NCBI RefSeq assembly: GCF_003119195.2
Contig: NZ_CP022260.1
Span: 861,148 to 925,147 of the forward strand
Direction of reading: 5' to 3'
From: Azospirillum baldaniorum
GTDB lineage: Bacteria; Pseudomonadota; Alphaproteobacteria; Azospirillales; Azospirillaceae
DNA: 64,000 bases
Position 1 is the first letter of the stretch; the number at the start of each line of letters is the position of its first letter. A program made the translations under genes and the position numbers. Positions 16,087 to 24,346 of this stretch are shown here, piece after piece. The notes under the pieces are model-generated. The model had not been told where the DNA came from. It searched no databases and was given only the letters and a program-made list of their open reading frames with translations.

Positions 16087-16517
16087 CTGAATGAGTTCGC
16101 TTCACTTACGATCACAACAGTGGAGAAGCCGTTACACCAAGAACGGCTGTTCCAATCTTACAGAACTTCAGATCATCAGCAACCTCGTAGTCGATCTAAT
16201 CTGTATGCCCTGTACGAATCGGAAATAAACAATCCGGAGAGCCAAATCACACCAAGGCCGTCCGACCTCCTTATCCCCTCTTCACTCAGTTTACGATCCC
16301 GCGCCCCGCTTAATCCCGGGGCCCCTCAAAAAAATGTTCGCATCGCGAATCATCCGTCCGGGATGCCACGCCGGAACCATGTCCGCGACACGCCGGGGCG
16401 GTGCCCATCGCACGCTCGGCCGCATGGAACAGAAGCGACGCTCAACCTGTTGTTGGGGTATCCGACCGTCTCCCCGGCTGTCGGCAACGCCACCGCCCGC
16501 CAAAAACGGGAGCCGCC

Positions 16518-16751
16518 ATGAGCCGCCGCCATTCTCCGGACCCTTCACCGGACCCAGCCCGCTTCCCATCGCGCGCCGCCGCCAGCCCGCCCCTGCCCGA
16601 TCCCGGCGCGAAGCGGCGGGAAATCGCCATGTTCCTTGTTCTGGCGGTGGTGATCTGGCCGATCCTGTCGGTCGCCGTCGTGGGCGGCTACGGCTTCCTG
16701 GTCTGGATGTCGCAACTCATCATGGGTCCGCCCGGTCCGCCCCCGGTCTGA
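16518..16751 (+). CDS. napE: Periplasmic nitrate reductase small membrane protein NapE
   Basis: 77 residues. A Pro-rich cytoplasmic N terminus leads into one membrane helix (FLVLAVVIWPILSVAVVGGY) and the conserved tail GFLVWMSQLIMGPPGPP, characteristic of NapE. The start ATG has ggga 9 bp upstream. First gene of the napEFDABC operon; napF follows after 13 bp. NapE's exact role in periplasmic nitrate reduction is not established. Confidence 0.9.
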   Translation: MSRRHSPDPSPDPARFPSRAAASPPLPDPGAKRREIAMFLVLAVVIWPILSVAVVGGYGFLVWMSQLIMGPPGPPPV

Positions 16752-16764
16752 GGGGGACGGCGCC

Positions 16765-17277
16765 ATGGCCGGTGAATCGGTCGACTTAGGGAGACGAGGC
16801 TTCCTTCGCGGACGGCGGCGCGCCGAGCCGGCGCCGTTGCGCCCGCCCTGGGCCCGGACGGAACGCTTCACCGACCTGTGCACACGCTGCGGCGCCTGCG
16901 CCGAGTCCTGCCCCGAGGGGATCATCCGCCGGGGGGACGGCGGTTTTCCCGAGGTCGATTTCCGGCGGGGCGAGTGCAGCTTCTGCGCGGCCTGTGCCGA
17001 GCCCTGCCCCGAACCGGTCTTTGATCGTGCCGCCGCCAGCCCTTGGACGCTGGCCGTGCGCATCGGGCCGTCCTGCCTCGCCATAAACCGCGTCGTCTGC
17101 CGGAGCTGCCGCGACGCCTGCCCGGAATCGGCCATCCGCTTCGCCCTGGCGCCCGGCGGCGTGGCGGTCCCCGTGGTCGAGGACGACTCCTGCACCGGCT
17201 GCGGCGCCTGCCTGGCCGCCTGCCCCGCCGACGCCGTCACGTTGCAACCAGGACCGGAGACCGCCCATGCACCCTGA
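16765..17277 (+). CDS. napF: Ferredoxin-type protein NapF
   Basis: 170 residues with four Cys-rich clusters: CTRCGACAESCPEG, CSFCAACAEPCPEP, CRSCRDACPES and CTGCGACLAACPAD, enough for several [4Fe-4S] centres. NapF is a cytoplasmic iron-sulfur protein thought to help load the cluster of NapA before export. It begins with a basic DLGRRGFLRGRRR stretch. The stop overlaps the start of napD by 11 bp. Confidence 0.94.
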   Translation: MAGESVDLGRRGFLRGRRRAEPAPLRPPWARTERFTDLCTRCGACAESCPEGIIRRGDGGFPEVDFRRGECSFCAACAEPCPEPVFDRAAASPWTLAVRIGPSCLAINRVVCRSCRDACPESAIRFALAPGGVAVPVVEDDSCTGCGACLAACPADAVTLQPGPETAHAP

Positions 17278-17581
17278 CGCCCGAGACCGGCCGACCGAAG
17301 CGCCGGCGGAATGGCACATCGCCTCCATCCTCGTCCATCTGCGGCCCGAGCGAAGCCCCGACGTGCGGGCCGCCGTCGCCGCGCTGGGCGACGTGGAGGT
17401 CCATGCGGAGGAACGGGGCCGGATGGTGGTGACCGTGGAAGGCCCCCACGAGGGCCGCATCGCCGACCGCATGACCGCGATCCACCTGATGCCCGGCGTC
17501 ATGTCGGCGGTCATGGTCTTCCACCACGCCGAGCCGATGGCGGCCCGGACAGCGGAGGAGGTCGCTACGGCGCGGCGTTGA
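17267..17581 (+). CDS. napD: Nap assembly chaperone NapD
   Basis: 104 residues of the NapD ferredoxin-fold chaperone, with the typical HIASILVHLRPE opening and the MPGVMSAVMVFHHAE strand. NapD binds the twin-arginine signal of NapA in the cytoplasm and holds back export until the Mo cofactor is inserted. It overlaps napF by 11 bp and is followed by napA after 45 bp, which includes a gggagg ribosome site. Confidence 0.94.
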   Translation: MHPDARDRPTEAPAEWHIASILVHLRPERSPDVRAAVAALGDVEVHAEERGRMVVTVEGPHEGRIADRMTAIHLMPGVMSAVMVFHHAEPMAARTAEEVATARR

Positions 17582-17626
17582 CGCGCCAGATTTCACATTC
17601 GTCAAGAAAAAGGGGGGAGGAAACCC

Positions 17627-20119
17627 ATGCTTGACCGGCGGGATTTCATCAAGGCGCATGCGGTCGCGGCCGCCGCGACGGCGGGGGGCATCAGCCTGCC
17701 CGCCGTGGCCCAGCAATCCATGGTGGCGGGCGAGGACGCCCAGCTCACCTGGTCCAAGGCGCCCTGCCGCTTCTGCGGCACCGGATGCAGCGTCATGGTC
17801 GCCACCAAGGACAACCGCGTCGTCGCCACCCACGGCGACATGCAGGCGGAGGTCAACCGCGGCCTGAACTGCGTGAAGGGCTATTTCCTGTCCAAGATCA
17901 TGTACGGGCAGGACCGGCTGACCCAGCCGCTGCTGCGCATGCGCGACGGCAAGTACCACAAGGACGGGGAGTTCCGCCCGGTGTCCTGGGACGAGGCCTT
18001 CGACGAGATGGCCCGCCAATGGAAGCGGGTGCTGAAGGAGAAGGGGCCGGACGCCGTCGGCATGTTCGGGTCAGGCCAATGGACGATCTGGGAGGGCTAC
18101 GCCGCGTCCAAGCTGATGCGCGCCGGCTTCCGCACCAACAACCTCGACCCCAACGCCCGCCACTGCATGGCGTCGGCCGCCGTGGCCTTCATCCGCACCT
18201 TCGGCATGGACGAGCCGATGGGCTGCTACGACGATTTCGAGCACGCCGACGCCTTCGTCCTGTGGGGCTCCAACATGGCGGAGATGCACCCCATCCTGTG
18301 GACGCGCATCACTGACCGGCGGCTCGCCCACAACCATGTGAAGGTGGCCGTCCTCTCGACCTTCGAGCATCGCAGCTTCGAACTGGCCGACGTGCCGATG
18401 ATCTTCGAGCCGGGGACCGATCTGGCCATCCTGAACTACATCGCCAACCACATCATCCAGACCGGACGGGTGAACAAGGAGTTCGTCGAGAAGCATTGCA
18501 GCTTCCGCCTGGGGCAGAAGGACATCGGCTATGGGTTGCGACCCGAAAGCGTGCTGGAGGTGCGCGCCGCGAACGCCAAGGACCCGACCGATTCCAAGCC
18601 CATGAGCTTCGACGAGTTCGCCACCTTCGTCAGCGAGTACACGCTGGACAAGGTGGCGGAGCTGAGCAAGGTGCCGAAGGAGCGGCTGCTGGCGCTCGCC
18701 GAGATGTACGCCGACCCGAAGACCAAGGTCATGTCGCTGTGGACCATGGGCTTCAACCAGCACGTCCGCGGCGTGTGGGTAAACCACATGGTCTACAACA
18801 TCCACCTGCTGACCGGCAAAATTTCGGAGCCGGGGAACAGCCCCTTCTCGCTGACCGGCCAGCCGTCGGCCTGCGGCACGGCGCGCGAGGTCGGCACCTT
18901 CGCCCACCGGCTGCCCGCCGACATGCAGGTGACCAACCCCACCCACCGCTCCCACGTCGAGGAGGGCTGGAAAATCCCCAAGGGCCTGCTGCCCGGCAAG
19001 ATCGGCTACCACGCCGTCCTGCAGGACCGGATGCTGAAGGACGGGAAGCTCAACGCCTACTGGATCATGGTCAACAACAACCTTCAGGCGGCGCCCAACA
19101 GCGACAACGAGACCTATCCCGGCTACCGCAACCCGGAGAATTTCATCGTGGTGTCGGACGCCTACCCGACGGTGACCGCCGCGGCCGCTGACCTGATCCT
19201 GCCCGCCGCCATGTGGGTGGAGAAGGAGGGCGCCTACGGCAACGCCGAGCGGCGGACCCATTTCTGGCACCAGCTCGTCAACGCGCCGGGCGAGGCGCGC
19301 TCCGACCTCTGGCAGCTTATGGAGTTCTCCAAGCGCTTCACCACCGACGAGGTGTGGCCAAAGGAGATCCTCGACGCCAACCCCGACTTCCGCGGCAAGA
19401 CCTTGTTCGACGTGCTGTTCCGCAACGGCAACGTCGACCGCTTCCCTGTGTCGGAGTTGGACCCCGCCTACGAGAACCGGGAGTCGAAGGAGTTCGGCTT
19501 CTATGTGCAGAAGGGCCTGTTCGAGGAGTACGCCGCCTTCGGACGCGGCCACGGCCACGATCTGGCGCCCTTCGACACCTATCACGAGGTGCGCGGGCTG
19601 CGCTGGCCGGTGGTCGAGGGCAAGGAGACGAAGTGGCGCTACCGGGAGGGGCTCGACCCCTACGTCCCGAAGGGCGAGGGGGTGCGCTTCTACGGAAACC
19701 CGGACGGCAAGGCCAACCTGTTCGCTTTCCCCTACGAACCCCCGGCGGAATCGCCCGACAAGGACTTCGACCTGTGGCTGGTCACGGGGCGCGTGCTGGA
19801 GCACTGGCACTCCGGCTCCATGACCATGCGGGTGCCCGAACTTTACAAGGCCATGCCCATGGCGCTGGTCTACATGCACCCGGACGACGCGAAGGATCGC
19901 GGCCTGCGCCGCGGCTCGGAGGTTAAGGTGATGTCGCGGCGCGGCGAGATGCGCACGCGGGTCGAGACGCGCGGGCGCAACCGGCCGCCGCGCGGGGTCG
20001 TCTTCGTGCCCTGGTTCGATTCGGCGCGCCTCATCAACAAATGCACGCTTGACGCCACCGACCCGATCAGCAAGCAGACGGACTTCAAGAAGTGCGCCGT
20101 CAAGATCGTGGCCGTCTGA
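17627..20119 (+). CDS. napA: Periplasmic nitrate reductase catalytic subunit NapA
   Basis: 830 residues, the usual NapA length. A Tat signal (RRDFIKAHA) is followed by the [4Fe-4S] cysteines C47, C50, C54 and C82 and the Mo-ligand Cys at C180 in NARHCMASAA. It binds bis-MGD and reduces nitrate to nitrite in the periplasm with electrons from NapC through NapB. The C-terminal molybdopterin-dinucleotide domain (from about 700) is intact. In alphaproteobacteria this enzyme often drains excess reductant or starts aerobic denitrification. Confidence 0.98.
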   Translation: MLDRRDFIKAHAVAAAATAGGISLPAVAQQSMVAGEDAQLTWSKAPCRFCGTGCSVMVATKDNRVVATHGDMQAEVNRGLNCVKGYFLSKIMYGQDRLTQPLLRMRDGKYHKDGEFRPVSWDEAFDEMARQWKRVLKEKGPDAVGMFGSGQWTIWEGYAASKLMRAGFRTNNLDPNARHCMASAAVAFIRTFGMDEPMGCYDDFEHADAFVLWGSNMAEMHPILWTRITDRRLAHNHVKVAVLSTFEHRSFELADVPMIFEPGTDLAILNYIANHIIQTGRVNKEFVEKHCSFRLGQKDIGYGLRPESVLEVRAANAKDPTDSKPMSFDEFATFVSEYTLDKVAELSKVPKERLLALAEMYADPKTKVMSLWTMGFNQHVRGVWVNHMVYNIHLLTGKISEPGNSPFSLTGQPSACGTAREVGTFAHRLPADMQVTNPTHRSHVEEGWKIPKGLLPGKIGYHAVLQDRMLKDGKLNAYWIMVNNNLQAAPNSDNETYPGYRNPENFIVVSDAYPTVTAAAADLILPAAMWVEKEGAYGNAERRTHFWHQLVNAPGEARSDLWQLMEFSKRFTTDEVWPKEILDANPDFRGKTLFDVLFRNGNVDRFPVSELDPAYENRESKEFGFYVQKGLFEEYAAFGRGHGHDLAPFDTYHEVRGLRWPVVEGKETKWRYREGLDPYVPKGEGVRFYGNPDGKANLFAFPYEPPAESPDKDFDLWLVTGRVLEHWHSGSMTMRVPELYKAMPMALVYMHPDDAKDRGLRRGSEVKVMSRRGEMRTRVETRGRNRPPRGVVFVPWFDSARLINKCTLDATDPISKQTDFKKCAVKIVAV

Positions 20120-20134
20120 GGGAGGACCGCAACC

Positions 20135-20617
20135 ATGCGCCGCCATCTCATGCTCGCGCTGGCCGCGGCTTTGCCCTGCCTTGTGCCGGCACTGCTCGCC
20201 GCCCAGGGAACCGGACAGGTCCGGGAGCCCTTCCGTCCGCCGATCCAGTTCACCGACGAGGACCCGGCCCCGCCGATCCCCGCCGACGTCACCGACGACC
20301 GGCGGGTCGCCCGCAATTATCCGGAACAGCCGCCGGTCATCCCGCACAACATCCGCGATTATCAGATCAGCCTGAACAACAACCAGTGCCTGACCTGCCA
20401 CAGCCGCCAGTTCACCGGGGCCACCCAGGCGCCGATGATCAGCATCACCCATTATGTTGACCGCGAGGGCCAGACCCTCGGCGCGGTGGCGCCGCGCCGC
20501 TATTTCTGCACGCAGTGCCACGTCCCCCAGACCGTGGCGCAGCCCATCGTCCCGAACACCTTCAAGGACATGGACAGCCTCATCAGCCGCCCGTCGGACG
20601 GGGGTGACCGGCGATGA
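20135..20617 (+). CDS. napB: Nitrate reductase dihaem cytochrome c subunit NapB
   Basis: 160 residues with a Sec signal (1-24) and two haem-binding motifs CLTCH (85-89) and CTQCH (125-129). It passes electrons from NapC to NapA in the periplasm. It ends by overlapping the napC start by 4 bp. Confidence 0.97.
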   Translation: MRRHLMLALAAALPCLVPALLAAQGTGQVREPFRPPIQFTDEDPAPPIPADVTDDRRVARNYPEQPPVIPHNIRDYQISLNNNQCLTCHSRQFTGATQAPMISITHYVDREGQTLGAVAPRRYFCTQCHVPQTVAQPIVPNTFKDMDSLISRPSDGGDRR

Positions 20618-21300
20618 AGCTGCCCGATTTCCTGCTGCGGCCCTGGCGGATCATCGCGGGGCCGAGCCGTTACCTCAGCCTCGGCTTCCTGACGCTGGGC
20701 GGCTTCCTGGCCGGCGTCATGTTCTGGGGCGGCTTCAACACCGCCCTGGAGGTCACCAACACCGAGAAATTCTGCACGAGCTGCCACGAGATGCGGGACA
20801 ACGTGTTCGAGGAGCTGAAGACCACCATCCACTTCACCAACCGCTCCGGCGTGCGGGCGACCTGCCCGGACTGCCACGTCCCGCACAACTGGACCGACAA
20901 GATCGCCCGCAAGATGCAGGCGTCGAAGGAGGTCTGGGGCAAGATCTTCGGCACCATCGACACGCGCGACAAGTTCGTGGAGAAGCGGCGCGAGCTGGCC
21001 GAGCATGAATGGGCGCGGCTGAAGGCCAACAATTCCCTGGAATGCCGCAACTGCCACAGCGCGGAATCCATGGACATCACCAAGCAGGGGGCGCGGGCGG
21101 CGCGCATCCATCAGCAATATCTGTTCAGCGGGCAGCGCACCTGCATCGACTGCCACAAGGGCATCGCCCACCGACTGCCGAACATGGACGGCGTCCCGCC
21201 GGGCTGGAGCGAGGCGTCAAACGATACGGGCAGTGAAGCGGACGACCCGCTCGGCCGCTGGCTGGCCGACGCCACACCGGGGCCGGCAAACCCGCATTGA
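20614..21300 (+). CDS. napC: Tetrahaem quinol dehydrogenase NapC
   Basis: 228 residues: one N-terminal membrane anchor (about 20-40) and a periplasmic domain with four CxxCH haem sites at C54, C84, C144 and C177. NapC/NirT proteins oxidise quinol and feed NapB. The tail (from 205) is acidic and not conserved. Last gene of the operon; no napG or napH is present here, so NapC is the only visible quinol entry. A REP-like repeat follows at once. Confidence 0.97.
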   Translation: MKLPDFLLRPWRIIAGPSRYLSLGFLTLGGFLAGVMFWGGFNTALEVTNTEKFCTSCHEMRDNVFEELKTTIHFTNRSGVRATCPDCHVPHNWTDKIARKMQASKEVWGKIFGTIDTRDKFVEKRRELAEHEWARLKANNSLECRNCHSAESMDITKQGARAARIHQQYLFSGQRTCIDCHKGIAHRLPNMDGVPPGWSEASNDTGSEADDPLGRWLADATPGPANPH

Positions 21301-21312
21301 GCGGGTGATGAA

Positions 21313-21383
21313 ACACCCTCTCCCGTCCTGGGAGAGGGTGTCCACGCAGCGGGTCCATCCCTCTCCCGGGGCGGGAGAGGGAT
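21313..21383. repeat. Paired REP-like palindromes between napC and HU copy 2
   Basis: Two hairpins: acaccctctccc/gggagagggtgt (21313-21341) and catccctctcccgggg/cgggagagggatg (about 21355-21383). The core matches the element at 904-1020. Without a T-run they may still protect or end the convergent nap and HU transcripts. Confidence 0.6.
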
Positions 21384-21394
21384 GAGCTGTGGCC

Positions 21395-21679
21395 TTACTC
21401 GGCCTTGCCGTTGACGGCGTCCTTGAGGGCCTTGCCGGCGGAGAACTTCGGCGCCTTGGAGGCGGCGATCTTGATCTCCGCACCGGTCTGCGGGTTGCGG
21501 CCCGTGCGCTCGCCGCGCTCGGCGATCTCGAACTGGCCGAAGCCCGGCAGCTTGACCGTCTCCCCCTTGACCAGCGCGTCCTGCAGGCTCTCCAGAACCG
21601 CATCCAGCGCCTTGCCGGCGTCGGCCTTCGTGCCGCCCAGCTTGCCGGCGATCGCGTCGATGAGATCGGCCTTCGTCAT
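21395..21679 (-). CDS. hupB: HU family DNA-binding protein, copy 2
   Basis: 94 residues, identical to the product of 11039-11323. Over 285 bp I count three base changes (near 21587, 21602 and 21631), all silent. The upstream ~60 bp also resemble copy 1 but with more changes. An in-frame extension to 21814 exists but conservation between copies and the ATG at 21679 fix the start. Recent duplication or gene conversion explains the identity. Confidence 0.96.
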   Translation of the reverse strand: MTKADLIDAIAGKLGGTKADAGKALDAVLESLQDALVKGETVKLPGFGQFEIAERGERTGRNPQTGAEIKIAASKAPKFSAGKALKDAVNGKAE

Positions 21680-21884
21680 TCCCAAATTCCCCTTGTTCGT
21701 GGCGGAACCCCAGCATGTTCCAGGGCTCCAGGCGCCTCTGACGTACCCTGACGGACGGCGGCGCGCAAGATGCTCCCGATCGGAATCGACCGGGCGCGAC
21801 GCTGTGACCCGCAAAAAGTCGGCGATTCCCGCCGATCCGGCGGATTCGTCTATGCCGAACAGGCGAGTCCTCCCCTGACCGACG

Positions 21885-22238
21885 TCAGTTGACGAGGGCG
21901 GCCTTGACCAGCACGGCGGCGCTTTCCGTGGTGTCGCGCTTGTCCAGCTTCTTGGCGACCTCCTCGATCTCGGCGACCGGCATGACCCGGCGGGCCTGCT
22001 TGGCCGCGGTAACGAGGCGGCGCTGCGCGAGACGGACCTGATCGCCCAGCTCGGTCAGCGTCTGGTAAGCCTTGCGGCGGGCCTGGGTGTCGATGCTGCC
22101 GCTCGTCTCGGTCGCGCGTTCGGTCGCAGCCGCCAGATCCTTGCACGACTGCAGGTACGTGGAGATGGCGTCCGTCAGAAGACGGCGGGCCTCGGTCCGC
22201 GGATCGGAGGGGCTGCTGCTCGACGTGGAAAGAGACAC
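21885..22238 (-). CDS. Hypothetical helical protein (117 aa)
   Basis: The first Met inside the frame is late (MPVAEI), so GTG 22238 is chosen; aaggag stands 9 bp upstream. The N terminus is Ser-rich (SLSTSSSSPSD), the rest is charged and predicted helical with many Ala/Glu/Arg/Lys residues (LLTDAISTYLQSCKDLAAATERATE). No signal or membrane segment. Family not recognised. It is encoded downstream of regA on the same strand after a 126-bp gap. Confidence 0.6.
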   Translation of the reverse strand: MSLSTSSSSPSDPRTEARRLLTDAISTYLQSCKDLAAATERATETSGSIDTQARRKAYQTLTELGDQVRLAQRRLVTAAKQARRVMPVAEIEEVAKKLDKRDTTESAAVLVKAALVN

Positions 22239-22364
22239 TTCACACTGCTCCTTGCTGCTGCGTATGACACACGACTGTAACAGGCCGTGAAAAATGGGCG
22301 GACTGGCCGCCATTGTCCAGCGGCCATGCGCATCCTTTGACCGACTGGACAGGGGAAAGCCGCT

Positions 22365-22898
22365 TCAGGGCACCTGTTTCTTCTCCAGCTTGCGGGCCAG
22401 GGTGCGCCGGTGCATGCCCAGGCGGCGGGCGGTTTCGGAGATGTTGAAGCCGGTTTCCGCCAGGGTTTCGTGGATGCGCTCCCACTCCAGCGTCTTCAGC
22501 GAGGTCGCCCGCGCCCCCAGCGCGATGGAGGGATCGCCCTCCGTGCGCTCGAAGGCCGCCTCGATGTCGTCGGTGTTGGACGGCTTGGCGAGGTAATGGC
22601 AGGCGCCGAGCTTGATCGCCTCGACCGCCGTGGCGATGCTGGCGAAGCCGGTCAGGACGACGATCCGCGTCTCCGGGTCGTTGTCGTGCAGTTCCCGCAC
22701 GCATTCCAGGCCGGAGCCGTTGCCCAGCTTCAGGTCCACCACCGCGTAGGCGAAGGGCAGCGTCTCCAGCAGAGCCCGCAGCCCGTCCAGGCTGTCGCAC
22801 CAGTAGACCTGATAGCCCCGGCGCTCGAAGGAGCGGCGCAGGACCTTGGCGAAGGCGGCGTCGTCCTCCACCAGCACGAGGGAACGGTCAGTCTCCAT
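22365..22898 (-). CDS. regA: Redox response regulator RegA/ActR/PrrA family
   Basis: 177 residues: receiver domain with Asp55 in YAVVDLKLGNGSGL, a Lys in LAKPS, and a C-terminal Fis-type HTH ISETARRLGMHRRTLARKL that is the family hallmark. RegA-type regulators control respiration, nitrogen and carbon genes when the quinone pool changes. The ATG lies inside the last codons of regB (11-bp overlap), a coupled pair. Likely targets nearby are cyoABCD and nap, by analogy. Confidence 0.94.
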   Translation of the reverse strand: METDRSLVLVEDDAAFAKVLRRSFERRGYQVYWCDSLDGLRALLETLPFAYAVVDLKLGNGSGLECVRELHDNDPETRIVVLTGFASIATAVEAIKLGACHYLAKPSNTDDIEAAFERTEGDPSIALGARATSLKTLEWERIHETLAETGFNISETARRLGMHRRTLARKLEKKQVP

Positions 22899-24267
22899 GG
22901 CTCTCTCCCGCGGACAGGGCGGCGAGCGGCAGGGTCATGGTGACGGACGCGCCGCCGCTGGGGCGGTTGCGCGCGGCGACCGAGCCGCCCAGCTTGCGCA
23001 CCACGTTGACCACCAGGAAGAGGCCCAGCCCGCCGCCGGGCCGCCCTTTGCTCGACCGGTAGGGTTTGCCGAACTCGGCCAGCATCCGCTCCTCGAAGCC
23101 GGGGCCGGCGTCGTTGACGGTCAGGACGAGGCTGTCCCCCTGCCGCCCGGCGGCGATGCCGACCCAGCCGGGAGACACCTCCAGCGCGTTGTCCAGCACG
23201 TTGAAGATCACCTGCTTCAGCGCGAGGTCGGAGATGATCCCCTCCCGCGAGCGGACGCTGTTGTCGTAATCGACGCAGGCCGGCGACCGGCTGTCCTTCC
23301 ACTCCGCCACCAGATCGTCCAGGAAGGCGGTCACGGTGGTGCGCAGCGTCCCCTCCCCCCGCGCCTCGCCGGAGGACAGGAGGATGCCCGACACGATGGC
23401 CTTGCAGCGATTGATCTGGTTCTGCATCTCGGCGATGTCCTCGGCCATGTCGGGATCGCCCTTGACCACCGGCATCCGCCGCCAGTCGTTCACGATCACC
23501 GACAGCGTGGCGAGCGGCGTCCCCAGTTCATGCGCAGCGCCGGAGGCGAGCAGGCCAAGGCGCACGATGTGGTCCTCCTCCATGGAGCGCTGGCGCAGGT
23601 CGGCCAGATGGGCGTCGCGGGCGCGCAGGTTGCGGGTGATCTGGGTGATGAAGGGGACGATCAGGCTGGCCGTCAGCACGAAGCACAGGAACATGCCCTG
23701 GATGTGCAGCCCCAGCAGAAGCCCCTCCAGCCCCGGCGGCAGGGCCAGCGGGCGGTAGGCGCCGATCAGGAAGGTGAAGCAAGCCGTGGCGACCAGCACC
23801 AGCGCCCAGGCCGACCACGCCTCCAGCAGCACCGCTCCCAATGTGATCTGCAGCAGGTAGAGCGAGATGAAGGGGTTGGACGCGCCGCCGCTGAGGTAGA
23901 GCTGAACCGTGAGCGCCGACACGTCGATCAGCAGCTCCAGGAAAAGCTGGGTGTTCGACACCGAGGTCTGGCGGCGCAGATGCAGGACGCTGGCGATGTT
24001 CAGCGCGACCAGGAACAGGATCACCGCGCCCATTTGATCGAGCGGCAGGGTGATGCCCATCTGGTAGTGCACGATCAGGATCGTCACCACCTGCCCGGCG
24101 ACGGCGAGCCAGCGCAGTTGCACCAGCAGGAACAGGTTCTTCTTGTCGGTGGTGTCGCGCACGGAAAACGTCTGGCCCTTCGCCGGCTTCCTTCGGTCCC
24201 CTGTTATATGGGCACGATACTCCGGCTTGGCAGCCTTGCCACGGACTCCGGGGGATCTTGATAGCAC
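22888..24267 (-). CDS. regB: Redox sensor histidine kinase RegB/ActS/PrrB family
   Basis: Six membrane helices (from LRWLAVAGQVV on), the quinone-site motif GGASNPF of the RegB type, H-box AAHELGTPLATL, the redox Cys in INRCKAI, and N/G boxes VLDNALEVSP and GGGLGLFLV. It senses quinone redox state and phosphorylates RegA. The start is uncertain: GTG 24267 gives 459 residues, near the family's usual 440-460; GTG 24162 (VRDTTDKK) gives 424; none has a good ribosome site. A longer frame to ATG 24381 would overlap SURF1 and is unlikely. Confidence 0.92.
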   Translation of the reverse strand: MLSRSPGVRGKAAKPEYRAHITGDRRKPAKGQTFSVRDTTDKKNLFLLVQLRWLAVAGQVVTILIVHYQMGITLPLDQMGAVILFLVALNIASVLHLRRQTSVSNTQLFLELLIDVSALTVQLYLSGGASNPFISLYLLQITLGAVLLEAWSAWALVLVATACFTFLIGAYRPLALPPGLEGLLLGLHIQGMFLCFVLTASLIVPFITQITRNLRARDAHLADLRQRSMEEDHIVRLGLLASGAAHELGTPLATLSVIVNDWRRMPVVKGDPDMAEDIAEMQNQINRCKAIVSGILLSSGEARGEGTLRTTVTAFLDDLVAEWKDSRSPACVDYDNSVRSREGIISDLALKQVIFNVLDNALEVSPGWVGIAAGRQGDSLVLTVNDAGPGFEERMLAEFGKPYRSSKGRPGGGLGLFLVVNVVRKLGGSVAARNRPSGGASVTMTLPLAALSAGESHGD

Positions 24268-24346
24268 AAAAAAGCCGGGTGGAAGAATCCGCAAAGGGGC
24301 CTCATTCCATCCGGCGAAAAACCATGAAGAAAAAGAGATTACTTCT

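Larger units (their letters stand above)
15744..16517. other. Long intergenic region between the OFA gene and napE
   Basis: About 770 bp with no convincing gene. The part 15900-16300 is clearly richer in A+T than its surroundings. It holds a TGGTATACCA palindrome (15905-15914), a strong minus-strand terminator hairpin (16053-16086) and, presumably, the promoters for the OFA transporter (minus) and the nap operon (plus). Short open frames here lack ribosome sites and family-like composition. Confidence 0.7.

Noticed and set aside
16120..16521. Open frame in the OFA-nap gap
   Set aside because: No ribosome site, random-looking composition, overlaps the napE start region.
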